This document shows, piece after piece, positions 1 through 9,217 of a DNA stretch of 45,181 nucleotides. The position numbers were made by a program, and so were the translations under genes. Position 1 is the first letter of the stretch. Each line of letters opens with the position of its first letter. Source of the stretch: an uncultured bacterium (GTDB lineage Bacteria > Desulfobacterota > Desulfobaccia > Desulfobaccales > 0-14-0-80-60-11); the NCBI GenBank assembly GCA_937943575.1, contig CALEAV010000017.1, positions 1-45,181 on the forward strand. Reading direction: 5' to 3'. Under the pieces are notes generated by a model. That model was given only the letters and a program-made list of their open reading frames with translations. It searched no databases and was not told the DNA's origin.

Positions 1-1
1 G

Positions 2-142
2 GAGATGGTGATGCCGGGGGACAACGTGTCGCTGACGGTTAACCTCATCACCCCGGTGGCCCTGGAGAAGGAGCTCAGATTTGCCATCCGGGAGGGCGGC
101 CGCACCGTGGGCGCCGGCGTCATCACCGATATCCTTGAATAG
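2..142 (+). CDS. tuf: Elongation factor Tu, C-terminal end (partial)
   Basis: This is the last 46 codons of EF-Tu, the GTPase that delivers aminoacyl-tRNA to the ribosomal A site. The visible part is the end of the third beta-barrel domain, with the family ending MPGDN..., then [16 protein letters not shown] just before the TAG stop. The start lies outside the window. It is followed 8 nt later by rpsJ, which is the usual join between the str and S10 ribosomal operons. The identification is secure for so short a piece because this C-terminal motif is nearly invariant. Confidence 0.95.
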   Translation, partial: EMVMPGDNVSLTVNLITPVALEKELRFAIREGGRTVGAGVITDILE

Positions 143-150
143 GACGGGCC

Positions 151-459
151 ATGATTGCTCCCAAGATTCGCATCCGCTTGCGGTCCTATGACCACAAGCT
201 CCTGGACAAGGCGGTGCAGGACATCGTGGAGACCGCCCGGAGCACCGGCGCCCGGGTGGCGGGACCCATCCCGCTGCCCACGGAGATCAACAAGTTCTGC
301 GTGCTGCGCTCGCCGCACATCGACAAGAAATCCCGGGAGCAGTTTGAGATCCGCACCTACAAGCGCCTCCTGGACATCCTGGAGCCCACCCAGCAGACCA
401 TGGACGCCATCAGCAAGCTGGATCTGGCGGCCGGGGTGGACGTGGAGATCCGGGTTTAA
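151..459 (+). CDS. rpsJ: 30S ribosomal protein S10
   Basis: S10 is a head protein of the small subunit, and in many bacteria it also partners NusB in transcription antitermination. The 102-residue product has normal family length and the conserved start [14 protein letters not shown], followed by the loop [26 protein letters not shown]. It begins on ATG 8 nt after tuf and opens the S10 cluster. A 99-nt spacer with a strong hairpin separates it from rplC, so differential expression or RNA processing at this point is possible but not shown. Confidence 0.97.
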   Translation: MIAPKIRIRLRSYDHKLLDKAVQDIVETARSTGARVAGPIPLPTEINKFCVLRSPHIDKKSREQFEIRTYKRLLDILEPTQQTMDAISKLDLAAGVDVEIRV

Positions 460-487
460 GGGCGAGGAAGCCCCTTCCCGCCGGAGG

Positions 488-514
488 CCGGGCGCACTGA
501 GTGAGGGCGCCCGG
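488..514 (+). other. Hairpin in the rpsJ-rplC spacer
   Basis: CCGGGCGC (488-495) and GCGCCCGG (507-514) form a perfect 8-bp stem around an 11-nt loop. There is no T-run, so it does not look like an intrinsic terminator. It may be an RNA processing, stability or autoregulatory structure between S10 and L3. No function can be assigned from sequence alone. Confidence 0.5.
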
Positions 515-558
515 GGCCACGGAGACCGGGGTCAGGGGCAGGCATAAGGGAAGAGGCG

Positions 559-1185
559 ATGCTAGACGGCATCATCGGCAGAAAAATCGGCATGACCCGC
601 ATCTTTGAGGCGGACGGCCAGTCGGTGCCGGTCACCGTCATCGAGGCGGGCCCCTGCTTTGTGGTGCAAAGGAAGGTCACCGCCAAGGATGGCTATGAGG
701 CGGTGCAGCTGGGCTTTGCCCGCAAGAGCCTGGCCAAGGTGAACAAGCCGGAGCGGGGCCACCTGGAGAAGCACGGCAGCAAGAGCGCCTTTGAGGTCCT
801 CCGGGAAGTGCGGGTGGCGGACGCCGGCGCCTTTGAGGAGGGCCAGGAGGTGACGGTGGAGCAGTTCACCATCGGCGAGCGGGTCACGGTCACCGGCACC
901 AGCAAAGGCAAGGGCTTCCAGGGCACGGTGAAGCGCCACGGCTTCCACCGGGGGCCCATGAGCCACGGCTCCATGAACCACCGGGCCCCGGGCTCCATCG
1001 GCGCCAGCGCCTTCCCCTCCCGGGTCATCAAGGGGAAGAAGCTTCCGGGCCACATGGGCAATGAGCGGGTGACGGTGAAGAACCTGGAGGTCATTGACGT
1101 GCGGCCCGAGGACAATCTCCTGGTGGTGAAGGGCGCCGTCCCCGGCCCCCGCCAGGGCATCGTTTTCATCCGGAAGGCGGGGTGA
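559..1185 (+). CDS. rplC: 50S ribosomal protein L3
   Basis: L3 is an early-assembly protein of the large subunit that reaches toward the peptidyl transferase centre. The product has 208 residues, the usual bacterial length. It begins MLDGIIGRKIGMTRIF and carries the central loop GTSKGKGFQGTVKRHGF, followed by the HRGPMSHGSMNHRAPGSIG segment. A GGAAGAGGCG ribosome binding site precedes the ATG. Its stop is only 4 nt from rplD, which suggests tight translational linkage with L4. Confidence 0.97.
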   Translation: MLDGIIGRKIGMTRIFEADGQSVPVTVIEAGPCFVVQRKVTAKDGYEAVQLGFARKSLAKVNKPERGHLEKHGSKSAFEVLREVRVADAGAFEEGQEVTVEQFTIGERVTVTGTSKGKGFQGTVKRHGFHRGPMSHGSMNHRAPGSIGASAFPSRVIKGKKLPGHMGNERVTVKNLEVIDVRPEDNLLVVKGAVPGPRQGIVFIRKAG

Positions 1186-1189
1186 GGCC

Positions 1190-1813
1190 ATGCCGGTGGT
1201 GGATGTCTACAACGTCAAGCGGGAGAAGGTGGGGGAACTCACCTTGAAGGACGACATCTTCGGGGTGGAGGTCTATCCCCCCATCCTCCATGAGGTGGTG
1301 ACCTGGCAGCGGGCCAAGCGGCGGGCGGGCAGCGCCTGCACCAAGACCCGGGGCGAGGTCTCCGGGGGGGGCCGCAAACCCTGGCGCCAGAAGGGCACCG
1401 GCCGGGCCCGGGCGGGCTCCATCCGCTCCCCCTTATGGCGGGGCGGCGGCACGGTCTTCGGGCCCAAGCCCCGGAGTTATGACTACACCCTCCCCAAGAA
1501 GGTCAGGCGTCTGGCCCTGAAGATGGCCCTGAGCAGCAAACTGGCCAACGGGCAGCTGGTGATCCTGGAGGACTACCCCTACACCACGCCCAAGACCAAG
1601 GACTTCGTCCAGCTCATGAAGACCTTTGAGCTGGAAAAGGCCCTGGTGATCACCGACCGGGAGCACCAGGCCCTGAAGCTGTCGGCCCGGAACCTCCCCA
1701 CGGTGCAGGTGCTGCCCACCGCCGGGCTCAACGTGTATGATATTTTGAAATACGACCACCTGGTGGTCCTCTCCCCTGCGGTGGCGCAGATCGAAGCGAG
1801 GTTGGCGTCATGA
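1190..1813 (+). CDS. rplD: 50S ribosomal protein L4
   Basis: L4 binds 23S rRNA and lines the nascent-peptide exit tunnel. In enterobacteria it is the autoregulator of the S10 operon. The 207-residue product has the internal tunnel loop [25 protein letters not shown] and the following [16 protein letters not shown]. The gene starts on ATG 4 nt after rplC and overlaps rplW by 4 nt (ATGA). No gamma-proteobacterial-type S10 leader can be judged here because rpsJ directly follows tuf. Confidence 0.97.
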   Translation: MPVVDVYNVKREKVGELTLKDDIFGVEVYPPILHEVVTWQRAKRRAGSACTKTRGEVSGGGRKPWRQKGTGRARAGSIRSPLWRGGGTVFGPKPRSYDYTLPKKVRRLALKMALSSKLANGQLVILEDYPYTTPKTKDFVQLMKTFELEKALVITDREHQALKLSARNLPTVQVLPTAGLNVYDILKYDHLVVLSPAVAQIEARLAS

Positions 1814-2100
1814 AAGCAGCCCATCACCTCATCCTGGGTCCGCTCATCACGGAAAAGACGCACCTGATGAAGGAGGCGGGCAACAAGATCACCCTGAAGG
1901 TGGCCCCCGACGCCAACAAGATCGAGATCCGCAAGGCGGTGGAGGAGATCTTCAAGGTCAAGGTGCTCAAGGTCAACACCATCCGCATGCGGGGAAAGAA
2001 AAAGCGCCTGGGGCGCACCGAGGGCTACCGGTCCGACTGGAAGAAGGCCATCGTCACTTTGGCCCCGGGGGAGAAGCTCAAGGGATTTGAAGGCATCTAA
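1810..2100 (+). CDS. rplW: 50S ribosomal protein L23
   Basis: L23 sits at the mouth of the exit tunnel and is the docking site for trigger factor and the signal recognition particle. The 96-residue product shows the family start HHLILGPLITEKTHLM and the rRNA-binding stretch NTIRMRGKKKRLGRTEGYRSDWKKAIVTL. The trigger-factor-binding region FKVKVLKVNT is present. The start codon overlaps the rplD stop by 4 nt, so the two are probably translationally coupled. A 111-nt GC-rich spacer follows. Confidence 0.97.
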   Translation: MKAAHHLILGPLITEKTHLMKEAGNKITLKVAPDANKIEIRKAVEEIFKVKVLKVNTIRMRGKKKRLGRTEGYRSDWKKAIVTLAPGEKLKGFEGI

Positions 2101-2109
2101 GGAGAAGGC

Positions 2110-2143
2110 GTCCGGGGTGCAGGGGGCGGGGCAGCCCCCGGAC
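2110..2143 (+). other. Long hairpin in the rplW-rplB spacer
   Basis: GTCCGGGG (2110-2117) pairs with CCCCGGAC (2136-2143), and TGC/GCA pairs further inside the loop. It lies in a 111-nt untranslated stretch of an otherwise compact operon. A second smaller inverted repeat (GGCCG...CGGCC, about 2150-2171) follows. No U-tract is present, so a terminator is unlikely. Confidence 0.5.
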
Positions 2144-2211
2144 CCGGAAGGCCGCCAGGCCCGGGACGGCCGTGCGCCGGCGTCCATCAGGCCGCGTAAG
2201 GAAGACAGACC

Positions 2212-3033
2212 ATGGCCCTGATACAGCGCAAACCCACCTCGGCGGGCCGCCGCTTCCAAACGGTGGCGGACTTTGCCGAGATCACCAAGACCGAGCCGGA
2301 AAAGAGCCTGCTGGCGCCGCTGCGGAAGAAGGGCGGCCGCAACAACTACGGCCGCAACACCGCCCGGCACCGGGGCGGGGGGCATAAGCGCCTCTACCGG
2401 ATCATCGATTTCAAGCGGGACAAGGTGGGGGTGCCCGCCAAGGTGGCGGCCATCGAATACGACCCCAACCGCTCCGCCCGCATCGCCCTGCTCCACTACC
2501 GGGACGGCGAGAAGCGCTATATTTTGGCGCCGGTGGACCTGAAGGTGGGGGATGAGGTGCTCTCCGGGCCCGAGGCGGACATCAAGCCGGGCAACGCCCT
2601 GCCCCTGGCCAACATCCCGGCGGGGACCCTGATCCACAATGTGGAGCTCAAGCCCGGCAAGGGCGGCCAGCTGGCCCGCTCTGCCGGCTCCTACGCCCAG
2701 CTCATGGCCAAGGAGGGGGCCTACGCCCACCTGAAGCTCCCCAGCGGCGAGGTGCGCATGGTGCCCATCTCCTGCCGGGCCACGGTGGGGCAGGTGAGCA
2801 ACGTGGAGCATGAAAACCTCTCCCTGGGCAAGGCCGGCCGCTCCCGCTGGCTGGGCCGGCGGCCCCACACCCGGGGGGTGGCCATGAACCCGGTGGACCA
2901 CCCCCTGGGGGGCGGGGAGGGGAAGAGCTCCGGGGGTCGGCACCCCTGCACCCCCTGGGGCAAGCCCACCAAGGGCTATAAGACCAGAAAACCGAAGGAA
3001 AGCGACCGCTACATCATCAAACGGCGGAAATAG
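2212..3033 (+). CDS. rplB: 50S ribosomal protein L2
   Basis: L2 is one of the largest and most conserved 50S proteins, needed for subunit association and peptidyl transferase assembly. The product has 273 residues, as expected. It contains [20 protein letters not shown] near the N terminus, [12 protein letters not shown], and the C-terminal [14 protein letters not shown] segment. The functionally important His of the NPVDHP motif is kept. The start ATG follows GTAAGGAAGACAGACC, which contains an AAGGA ribosome binding site. rpsS follows after 11 nt. Confidence 0.97.
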   Translation: MALIQRKPTSAGRRFQTVADFAEITKTEPEKSLLAPLRKKGGRNNYGRNTARHRGGGHKRLYRIIDFKRDKVGVPAKVAAIEYDPNRSARIALLHYRDGEKRYILAPVDLKVGDEVLSGPEADIKPGNALPLANIPAGTLIHNVELKPGKGGQLARSAGSYAQLMAKEGAYAHLKLPSGEVRMVPISCRATVGQVSNVEHENLSLGKAGRSRWLGRRPHTRGVAMNPVDHPLGGGEGKSSGGRHPCTPWGKPTKGYKTRKPKESDRYIIKRRK

Positions 3034-3044
3034 AGGGAAGAGTC

Positions 3045-3329
3045 GTGGCCCGTTCACTGAAGAAGGGACCGTATGTGCAGGACTGCCTGCTGCGGAAGGT
3101 GCTCAACGCCCGGGAGACCCAGGACCGCCGGGTCATCAAGACCTGGTCGCGGCGCAGCACCATCACCCCGGAGTTTGTCGGCCTGACCCTGGCGGTGCAC
3201 AACGGCAAGAAGTTCATCCCGGTGTATGTCACGGAGAACATGGTGGGGCACAAGTTGGGGGAGTTCGCCCCCACCCGCCACTTCGGCGGCCACGCCGGGG
3301 ACCGCAAGAGCAAGGTGGGGAAGAAATAG
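3045..3329 (+). CDS. rpsS: 30S ribosomal protein S19
   Basis: S19 lies in the head of the small subunit and contacts S13 and the intersubunit bridge. The 94-residue product begins [13 protein letters not shown] and contains the hallmark [46 protein letters not shown] region. The start is GTG, chosen because it lies behind GAGGGAAGAGTC and gives the invariant N terminus. It is separated from rplV by only 2 nt. Confidence 0.97.
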   Translation: MARSLKKGPYVQDCLLRKVLNARETQDRRVIKTWSRRSTITPEFVGLTLAVHNGKKFIPVYVTENMVGHKLGEFAPTRHFGGHAGDRKSKVGKK

Positions 3330-3331
3330 CC

Positions 3332-3688
3332 ATGGAGATCAAAGCCCGCGCCAAGTATTTACGGGTGTCCCCCACCAAGCTGAGACTGCTCACCCGCCCC
3401 ATTGCCGGCAAGAAGGTGGAGGAGGCCCTGGCGGCCCTGTCCTTCATGCCCCAGCGGGGGGCCCGGCTGGTGAAGAAGGTGGTGGAGCAGGCGGTGGCCA
3501 ACGCCGAGCAGCGGCCCCAGGTGGATGTGGACACCCTGTACATCAAGGGCATCTGGGTGGATGGCGGCCCCATGCTGAAGCGCTTCATGACCCGGGCCAT
3601 GGGCCGGGCCAACCGGATTCTCAAGCGCACCAGCCATCTCACCGTGATTCTGGACGAAGCGCCGGCGGCCCGGGGCCCGAAGCGTTAA
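3332..3688 (+). CDS. rplV: 50S ribosomal protein L22
   Basis: L22 binds all domains of 23S rRNA. Its long beta-hairpin, together with L4, forms the constriction of the exit tunnel. The 118-residue product has the family signature [13 protein letters not shown] near the start and the hairpin region [29 protein letters not shown] near the end. Length is normal. It starts 2 nt after the rpsS stop and ends 10 nt before the GTG of rpsC. Confidence 0.97.
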   Translation: MEIKARAKYLRVSPTKLRLLTRPIAGKKVEEALAALSFMPQRGARLVKKVVEQAVANAEQRPQVDVDTLYIKGIWVDGGPMLKRFMTRAMGRANRILKRTSHLTVILDEAPAARGPKR

Positions 3689-3698
3689 GGAGACGGAC

Positions 3699-4352
3699 GT
3701 GGGTCAGAAAGTTCATCCCATCGGCTTTCGCCTGGGGATCTACCGCACCTGGGACTCCATCTGGTTCGCCCGCAAGGATTTTGCCGCCCTCGTCCTGGAG
3801 GACAAGAAGATCCGGGACTTCATCAAGAAGGACCCGGAGCTCAAGGGGGCGGGTATCGCCGGGGTGGACATCAAGCGGGCGGCCAACAAGCTGAACATCA
3901 AGATCCACACCTCGCGCCCCGGCATGGTCATCGGCCAGAAGGGGAAGAAGATCGAGGAGCTGCGCCGCCGGCTGGAGAAGCTGGTGGGCCGGGACCTGGT
4001 CATTGATGTGCAGGAGGTGCGCAAGCCCGAGATCAACGCCCAGCTGGTGGCGGAGAACATCGCCCAGCAGCTGGAGCGCCGGGTGTCCTTCCGGCGGGCC
4101 ATGAAAAAGGCGGTGAGCCAGGCCCTGAAGTTCGGGGCCAAGGGCATCAAGGTCAGGGTCAAGGGCCGGCTGGCCGGGGCGGAGATCGCCCGCCAGGAAT
4201 GGTACCGGGAGGGCCGGGTGCCGCTGCACACCCTGAGGGCTTTCATCGACTACGGCTTTGCCGAGGCCATGACCACCTACGGGGTCATCGGCGTCAAGGC
4301 GTGGATCTTCCACGGGGAGCTCCTGGGCCCGGAGGAGCGGGCCGGCGTCTGA
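3699..4352 (+). CDS. rpsC: 30S ribosomal protein S3
   Basis: S3 forms part of the mRNA entry channel and contributes to the ribosomal helicase. The 217-residue product starts [14 protein letters not shown]. It contains a KH RNA-binding domain with the GxxG-type loop in [17 protein letters not shown] (about residues 73-89), and ends with the C-terminal domain [32 protein letters not shown] is the start, preceded by TAAGGAGACGGAC. A 106-nt spacer containing an imperfect hairpin separates it from rplP. Confidence 0.97.
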   Translation: MGQKVHPIGFRLGIYRTWDSIWFARKDFAALVLEDKKIRDFIKKDPELKGAGIAGVDIKRAANKLNIKIHTSRPGMVIGQKGKKIEELRRRLEKLVGRDLVIDVQEVRKPEINAQLVAENIAQQLERRVSFRRAMKKAVSQALKFGAKGIKVRVKGRLAGAEIARQEWYREGRVPLHTLRAFIDYGFAEAMTTYGVIGVKAWIFHGELLGPEERAGV

Positions 4353-4458
4353 GGGCTGCCCGGGGCGCCGGAGGGCCATCCTCCCGGCCATTGCATGAGA
4401 AAGGTGCCTCGCCGTGCTCCTGCCGGGACGGGGGGAGCGGGAGGACAGGATACGAGCC

Positions 4459-4890
4459 ATGTTGAGTCCGAAGCGAGTCAAATACCGCAAGGTCCAGAAA
4501 GGCCGCAACCGGGGGCGGGCCACCCGGGGGAACTTTGTGGCCTTCGGGGACTACGGCCTGCAGGCCCAGGGGCATGCCTGGATCACCGCCCAGCAGATTG
4601 AGGCGGCCCGGATCGCCATCACCCGCCACGTCAAGCGGGGCGGCAAGATCTGGATCCGCATCTTTCCGGACAAGCCGTTCACCAAGAAGCCGGCGGAGAC
4701 CCGCATGGGCAAGGGCAAAGGCTCCCCGGAGGGCTGGGTGGCGGTGGTGAAGCCGGACCGCATCCTCTTTGAGCTGGCCGGGGTGGAGCCGGAGGTGGCC
4801 AAGGAGGCCATGCGGCTGGCGGCCCATAAGCTGCCCATCCCCTGCAAGTTCGTCACCCGGGAGACGGCCGGCAAGGGAGTGCAGGCATGA
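4459..4890 (+). CDS. rplP: 50S ribosomal protein L16
   Basis: L16 helps position the A-site tRNA on the large subunit. The chosen ATG gives [19 protein letters not shown], the invariant family N terminus, and 143 residues. An in-frame upstream ATG at 4414 would add 15 residues not found in the family and is rejected. Conserved stretches [26 protein letters not shown] and the final [12 protein letters not shown] are present. The stop overlaps rpmC by 4 nt. Confidence 0.97.
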   Translation: MLSPKRVKYRKVQKGRNRGRATRGNFVAFGDYGLQAQGHAWITAQQIEAARIAITRHVKRGGKIWIRIFPDKPFTKKPAETRMGKGKGSPEGWVAVVKPDRILFELAGVEPEVAKEAMRLAAHKLPIPCKFVTRETAGKGVQA

Positions 4891-5084
4891 AGGCGGCGGA
4901 CCTGAGAGAGCTGACGGTGGAGGAGCTGGCCGCCAAGCTGAAGGAGCTCTCCGAGGAGCTCTTCAACCTCCAGTTCCAGCACCGGGCCAACCAACTGGAT
5001 AACACCGCCCGGCTGGGCCAGACCAGAAAAGACATCGCCCGGGTGAAGACGGTGCTGAGAGAGAAGACGGGGCGGAGATGGTAG
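4887..5084 (+). CDS. rpmC: 50S ribosomal protein L29
   Basis: L29 is a small two-helix protein beside L23 at the tunnel exit. The 65-residue product has the expected pattern: [30 protein letters not shown] followed by the [24 protein letters not shown] signature. It overlaps rplP by 4 nt (ATGA). Its end runs into the start region of rpsQ, so translation is likely coupled through L16-L29-S17. Confidence 0.96.
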   Translation: MKAADLRELTVEELAAKLKELSEELFNLQFQHRANQLDNTARLGQTRKDIARVKTVLREKTGRRW

Positions 5085-5095
5085 CAGAGGAACCG

Positions 5096-5365
5096 ATGGC
5101 GACGCAGAAGCGCCCCCAGGGCGTGCGCAAGACCCGGGTGGGGGTGGTGGTCTCCGACAAGATGGACAAGACCGTGGTGGTGGAGGTCAAACGCCTGGAG
5201 GCCCACCCCCTCTACAAAAAGATCATCCGGCGACGCAAGAAGTTCAAGGCTCATGACCCCGACAACGTCTGCCGGGTGGGGGACAAGGTGCTCATCGAGG
5301 AGACGAGGCCCCTCTCCCGGGACAAGCGCTGGCGGGTGAAGGAGATCCTGGAGAAGGCCCGCTAA
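5096..5365 (+). CDS. rpsQ: 30S ribosomal protein S17
   Basis: S17 is a primary 16S rRNA-binding protein with an OB fold. The chosen start ATG at 5096 gives 89 residues ([29 protein letters not shown]), close to the family norm, and sits behind AGAGGAACCG. An in-frame ATG at 5078 would add six residues and overlap rpmC, so it remains possible. The conserved [14 protein letters not shown] and [12 protein letters not shown](R)DKRWRV segments are present. Confidence 0.95.
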   Translation: MATQKRPQGVRKTRVGVVVSDKMDKTVVVEVKRLEAHPLYKKIIRRRKKFKAHDPDNVCRVGDKVLIEETRPLSRDKRWRVKEILEKAR

Positions 5366-5389
5366 GCGCCGCCTTCCAAGGAGTGGAGG

Positions 5390-5758
5390 ATGATTCAGGT
5401 TCAGACCCAACTGACGGTGGCCGACAACTCCGGGGCCAAACGCCTCATGTGCATCCGGGTGCTGGGGGGTACCAAGCGGCGCTACGCCCGGGTGGGGGAC
5501 ATCATCGTGGTGTCGGTGAAGGAGGCCCTGCCGCATTCCAAGGTGAAGAAGGGCGACGTCATGCGGGCCGTGGTGGTGCGCACCGTCAAGGAGACCAAGC
5601 GGCCCGACGGCTCCTACATCAAGTTTGACGACAACTCGGCGGTGCTCATCAACCAGGCGGGGGACCCCATCGGCACCCGCATCTTCGGCCCGGTGGCCCG
5701 GGAACTGCGGGCCCGGCGCTTCATGAAGATCATCTCCCTGGCCCCGGAGGTGCTCTGA
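5390..5758 (+). CDS. rplN: 50S ribosomal protein L14
   Basis: L14 is a beta-barrel protein at the subunit interface and is also the site bound by RsfS. The 122-residue product starts [27 protein letters not shown] and ends with [28 protein letters not shown], both diagnostic. GGAGTGGAGG precedes the ATG. It marks the start of the spc-type gene order, and rplX follows after 2 nt. Confidence 0.97.
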   Translation: MIQVQTQLTVADNSGAKRLMCIRVLGGTKRRYARVGDIIVVSVKEALPHSKVKKGDVMRAVVVRTVKETKRPDGSYIKFDDNSAVLINQAGDPIGTRIFGPVARELRARRFMKIISLAPEVL

Positions 5759-5760
5759 GC

Positions 5761-6114
5761 ATGCCCAAGGCGAAGAAGAAGCCCATCGAGCCGGTGCGCA
5801 TCCGCCTGAAGAAGAACGACCTGGTGGAGGTCATCGCCGGCAAGGAGAAGGGCAAGACCGGCAAGATCCTCAAGGTGCTGCGGGACAAAAACCGGGTGCT
5901 GGTGGAGAAGGTGAACCTCATCAAGCGCCACACCCGGCCCAGCCCCCAGACCGGCCAGGGCGGCATCGTGGAGAAGGAAGCGCCGCTGCATGTCTCCAAC
6001 GTGATGCTCATCTGCCCCAAGTGCGCCACCGCCACCCGCTTCCGCCTGACGGTGACGGGGGAGGGCAAGAAGGCCCGGGTCTGCCGGAAGTGCAAGGAGC
6101 TCATCGATGGCTGA
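5761..6114 (+). CDS. rplX: 50S ribosomal protein L24, zinc-ribbon form
   Basis: L24 is an assembly-initiating 50S protein with a KOW motif ([17 protein letters not shown], residues 21-37). This 117-residue form is slightly longer than average. It carries a C-terminal CxxC pair twice (Cys85, Cys88, Cys108, Cys111), which would bind zinc; such Cys4 variants are known. The gene overlaps rplE by 8 nt, so L5 translation is likely coupled to it. Confidence 0.96.
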   Translation: MPKAKKKPIEPVRIRLKKNDLVEVIAGKEKGKTGKILKVLRDKNRVLVEKVNLIKRHTRPSPQTGQGGIVEKEAPLHVSNVMLICPKCATATRFRLTVTGEGKKARVCRKCKELIDG

Positions 6115-6733
6115 GAAAGGCGCCAAAAAGGCCGCCCCCCAAGCGGCGAAGAAACCGGCGGCGGCTCCCGCCGGCCAGCGGCCGCTGCGCATCAAGCCCC
6201 GGCTGTTGGACCACTACCGGGAGGTGGTGGTGCCCCGGATGATGCAGGAGTTCCGCTACAAAAGCCCCATGCAGGTCCCCAAGCTGGAGAAGATCGTCAT
6301 CAACATGGGGCTGGGGGAGGCCATCCAGAACATCAAGATCCTGGAGTCGGCCCAGGCGGAGCTGGCCGCCATCACCGGCCAGAAACCGGTGGTGACCCGG
6401 GCGCGGCGCTCCATCGCCGCCTTCAAGCTCCGGGAAGGCATGCCCATCGGCTGCATGGTGACCCTGCGCAAGGACCGCATGTACGCCTTCCTGGACAAGC
6501 TGATGAACGTGGTGCTGCCCCGGGTGCGGGACTTCCGGGGCGTGAGCGACAAGGGCTTCGACGGCCGGGGGAACTACACTCTGGGCATCCGGGAGCAGAT
6601 CATCTTCCCGGAGATCGACTACGACAAGATCGACAAGATCAAGGGCATGAACATCACCATCGTCACCACCGCGCAGACGGACGCGGAAGGGAAAGAGCTG
6701 CTGTCCCTGCTGGGCATGCCGTTCAGGAGATAG
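6107..6733 (+). CDS. rplE: 50S ribosomal protein L5 with N-terminal extension
   Basis: L5 binds 5S rRNA and contacts the P-site tRNA. The core is standard: [34 protein letters not shown], then [25 protein letters not shown] and the [18 protein letters not shown] ending. At 208 residues it is about 28 longer than the usual 179-180. The extra part is an Ala/Lys/Pro-rich N terminus (residues 1-28), and the only start giving a conventional overlap with rplX includes it. A shorter start would need an internal ATG, and the first is Met45, inside the conserved core. The extension is therefore probably real. Confidence 0.95.
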   Translation: MAEKGAKKAAPQAAKKPAAAPAGQRPLRIKPRLLDHYREVVVPRMMQEFRYKSPMQVPKLEKIVINMGLGEAIQNIKILESAQAELAAITGQKPVVTRARRSIAAFKLREGMPIGCMVTLRKDRMYAFLDKLMNVVLPRVRDFRGVSDKGFDGRGNYTLGIREQIIFPEIDYDKIDKIKGMNITIVTTAQTDAEGKELLSLLGMPFRR

Positions 6734-6734
6734 G

Positions 6735-6920
6735 ATGGCCAAGAAATCGCTCATCGCCAAGGCCAAGCGGCCTCCCAAGTTTGCGGTCCGGGCCTACCAC
6801 CGCTGCCCCTTGTGCGGCCGGCCCCGGGCCTTCCTGCGGAAGTTCGGCATCTGCCGCATCTGCTTCCGCACCATGGCCCTCAGGGGGGAGATCCCCGGGG
6901 TCATCAAGTCCAGCTGGTGA
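6735..6920 (+). CDS. rpsZ: 30S ribosomal protein S14, zinc-binding type Z
   Basis: This is the short 61-residue S14 form with two CxxC pairs (Cys24, Cys27, Cys40, Cys43) that bind zinc. The longer zinc-free form of enterobacteria is not what is encoded here. S14 completes the head of the 30S subunit. The sequence [45 protein letters not shown] is typical. It starts 1 nt after the rplE stop. Confidence 0.97.
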   Translation: MAKKSLIAKAKRPPKFAVRAYHRCPLCGRPRAFLRKFGICRICFRTMALRGEIPGVIKSSW

Positions 6921-6933
6921 GGAGGACGATTGT

Positions 6934-7332
6934 ATGAGCATGACCGACCCCCTCGCCGATATGCTGACCCGCATCCGCAATGCCGGCAAGGCGGGCTTTG
7001 ACAAGGTGGACATCCCCGCCTCCCGCATGAAGATCGCCCTGGCCCGCATCTTCAAGGACGAGGGCTACATCAAGAACTACAAGGTGATCAAGGACAACCG
7101 CCAGGGGATTTTGCGGGTCTATCTCAAGTATGACGAGCACAACCGGCCCCTCATCCAGGGGATCGAGCGGGTGAGCCGGCCGGGCTGCCGGATCTACCGG
7201 GGCTGGGAGGAGCTCCCCCGGGTCCAGGGGGGCCTGGGGGTGGCGGTGGTGTCCACCAACAAGGGTGTGCTCACTGACCGCCAGGCCCGCAAGCTCAAGG
7301 TGGGCGGCGAAGTCTTGTGCCAGATCTGGTAG
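6934..7332 (+). CDS. rpsH: 30S ribosomal protein S8
   Basis: S8 binds 16S rRNA in the platform and is the spc-operon autoregulator in E. coli. The chosen ATG gives [17 protein letters not shown] and 132 residues, the normal length, behind GAGGAGGACGATTGT. A longer in-frame reading from 6781 would run through rpsZ and is rejected. The C-terminal signature (G)[30 protein letters not shown] is present. Confidence 0.97.
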   Translation: MSMTDPLADMLTRIRNAGKAGFDKVDIPASRMKIALARIFKDEGYIKNYKVIKDNRQGILRVYLKYDEHNRPLIQGIERVSRPGCRIYRGWEELPRVQGGLGVAVVSTNKGVLTDRQARKLKVGGEVLCQIW

Positions 7333-7342
7333 GGGAACCGCT

Positions 7343-7885
7343 ATGTCGCGCATCGGCAAGAAACCCATCCCCCTGCCCCAGGGGGTGAAGATCAGACTGG
7401 AGGACGGCACTTTGAGGGTCACCGGGCCCCTGGGCAGCCTGAGCCGGCCCCTGCCGCCCCGGGTGCGCCTGGAGGTGGGGGAGGCCGAGGCCCGGGTGGT
7501 GCCGGTGGACGACAGCCGCCTCAGCCGCGCGGCCTGGGGTCTGGCCCGCACCCTCATCAACAATATGGTGGTGGGCGTGAGCCAGGGGTTCACCAAGGTG
7601 CTGGAGATCGTGGGCACCGGCTACAAGGTGGAGGCCAAAGGGGAGACGCTGAGCTTCAGCCTGGGCTATTCCCGGCCGGTGGAGTTTCCCCTTCCCCCGG
7701 GGATCAGCGCCAACGTCATGGAGAAGGGCACCCGGGTGGAGCTCAAGGGCTTCGACAAGGAGCAGTTGGGCCAGACCTGTGCCAACCTGCGCAGCCTGAG
7801 GCCGCCTGACGCCTACAAAGGCAAGGGGGTCAGGCTTCTGGGTGAGCGGCTGCGCAAGAAGGTGGGCAAGGCCGGCGGCCGCTAA
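7343..7885 (+). CDS. rplF: 50S ribosomal protein L6
   Basis: L6 has two related alpha/beta domains and lies near the GTPase-associated centre. The ATG at 7343 gives MSRIGKKPIPLPQGVKI and 180 residues, as in the family. A longer frame from 7265 is only overlap with rpsH. The second domain holds KVLEIVGTGYKVEAKGETLSFSLGYSRPVEF, and the end shows RPPDAYKGKGVRLLGERLRKK. A 56-nt spacer precedes rplR. Confidence 0.96.
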   Translation: MSRIGKKPIPLPQGVKIRLEDGTLRVTGPLGSLSRPLPPRVRLEVGEAEARVVPVDDSRLSRAAWGLARTLINNMVVGVSQGFTKVLEIVGTGYKVEAKGETLSFSLGYSRPVEFPLPPGISANVMEKGTRVELKGFDKEQLGQTCANLRSLRPPDAYKGKGVRLLGERLRKKVGKAGGR

Positions 7886-7941
7886 AGGAGAGGGGCATCC
7901 GGCGGGGCGGCCCGGCCTCCCCCTGGAGGTAAGGACGGACC

Positions 7942-8310
7942 ATGGGCAAGACCAATCTCAGACTGGCGATGCGCCTGAAGCGCAAGCGGCGCATCCGCAA
8001 GAAGATCAGCGGCACTCCGGAGCGCCCCCGGCTGAGCGTCTTCCGGAGCGCCCGCCATATCTACGGCCAGATCATCGACGACACCCGGGGCCACACCCTG
8101 GCGGCGGCCTCCACCTTAAGCCCGGAGCTCAAGGACCGGCTCGCCGGGCTCAAGAAGGTGGAGGCGGCCAGGCTGGTGGGCCGGCTCTTGGCGGAGAAGG
8201 CCCGCCTGGCGGGGGTGGAGCGGGTGATCTTCGACCGCAACGGGTTTCTCTATCACGGCCGGGTCAAGGCCCTGGCCGACAGCGCCCGGGAACACGGGCT
8301 CATCTTTTAG
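7942..8310 (+). CDS. rplR: 50S ribosomal protein L18
   Basis: L18 binds 5S rRNA and brings it to the 50S particle. The 122-residue product has the basic N terminus [36 protein letters not shown], then the AAS...K core and the end [28 protein letters not shown]. The ribosome binding site GGAGGTAAGGAC precedes the ATG. A 65-nt GC-rich spacer with a CCGGCGCCGG palindrome separates it from rpsE. Confidence 0.96.
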   Translation: MGKTNLRLAMRLKRKRRIRKKISGTPERPRLSVFRSARHIYGQIIDDTRGHTLAAASTLSPELKDRLAGLKKVEAARLVGRLLAEKARLAGVERVIFDRNGFLYHGRVKALADSAREHGLIF

Positions 8311-8375
8311 CGAACTTCACAGGTGGCGGGCCCGGCGCCGGCTGCTGACGGTTCCCAGAGCAGAAGGAGGACGGC

Positions 8376-8924
8376 ATGGCGGCACCCCGGCGCAGCGCCC
8401 CTGCGAGCCCGAGGGAGGCAGGCTTGTTCGAGAACGAGGTATCCGAGGCACAACTCATCGACAAGGTGGTGAGCATCAACCGGGTGGCCAAGGTGGTGAA
8501 GGGCGGCCGCCGGTTCCGCTTCAGCGCCGTGGTGGTGGTGGGCGACGGCCAGGGCCGGGTGGGGGCCGGCCTGGGCAAGGCCCAGGAGGTTCCGGAGGCC
8601 ATCCGCAAGGCCATGGAGCGGGCCAAGAAGAGCATGATCCGGGTGCCCATCCTCAATAACACCATCCCCTACATGGTGACGGGCGAATACGGCTCCGGGC
8701 GGGTGCTGCTTAGGCCGGCGGCGGAAGGCACCGGGGTCATCGCCGGCGGGCCGGTGCGGGCGGTGGTGGAGGTGGCCGGCATCAAGAACGTGCTCACCAA
8801 GTGCATCGGGTCCCACAACCCCCATAACGCCGTCAAGGCCACCATGGAGGCCTTGCGCCAGCTGGCGGCGCCGGAAGAGGTGGCCCAGCGGCGCAACAAG
8901 CCCCTGGCCGAATTGTTGGCCTAG
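8376..8924 (+). CDS. rpsE: 30S ribosomal protein S5
   Basis: S5 takes part in mRNA unwinding and decoding fidelity. The 182-residue product has the N-terminal S5 domain ([33 protein letters not shown]) and the C-terminal domain with [36 protein letters not shown] near-ideal AGAAGGAGGACGGC ribosome binding site precedes the ATG. The first 20 residues are poorly conserved and somewhat longer than in E. coli, which is common. Confidence 0.96.
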   Translation: MAAPRRSAPASPREAGLFENEVSEAQLIDKVVSINRVAKVVKGGRRFRFSAVVVVGDGQGRVGAGLGKAQEVPEAIRKAMERAKKSMIRVPILNNTIPYMVTGEYGSGRVLLRPAAEGTGVIAGGPVRAVVEVAGIKNVLTKCIGSHNPHNAVKATMEALRQLAAPEEVAQRRNKPLAELLA

Positions 8925-9018
8925 GCAAAAGGCCGGAAGGACCGGCGGCCCCCTCCAGGGAAAGGCACCGAGGGCAGGGCTGTGCGTGCCGGGCCGGAGG
9001 CGGCCGGCAAGGAAGGCG

Positions 9019-9213
9019 ATGACCATGATGCTGGAAATCACCCTGAAAAAAAGCCCCATCGGCCGGGTGCCGGCACACCGCAGGACGGTGAAGGCCCTGG
9101 GGCTCACCAGGCTGAACAAGACGGTGCGGCTCAAGGAGACCCCCGCCGTTGTGGGCATGGTGCGGCAGGTGGGGTATCTTCTCCACGTGCGCCGGGTGCC
9201 GGCGGAGGAGTGA
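9019..9213 (+). CDS. rpmD: 50S ribosomal protein L30
   Basis: L30 is a small peripheral 50S protein. The family motif is clear: [53 protein letters not shown]. The start is chosen at 9019 behind AAGGAAGGCG, giving 64 residues. ATG codons at 9025 and 9028 are in frame and could also be used. It lies in the canonical place between rpsE and rplO, with rplO 4 nt downstream. Confidence 0.94.
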   Translation: MTMMLEITLKKSPIGRVPAHRRTVKALGLTRLNKTVRLKETPAVVGMVRQVGYLLHVRRVPAEE

Positions 9214-9217
9214 GGCC

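Noticed and set aside
1579-3057. A 492-codon antisense frame opposite rplD-rplW-rplB
   Set aside because: It has the same composition artefact and lies opposite three certain ribosomal protein genes.
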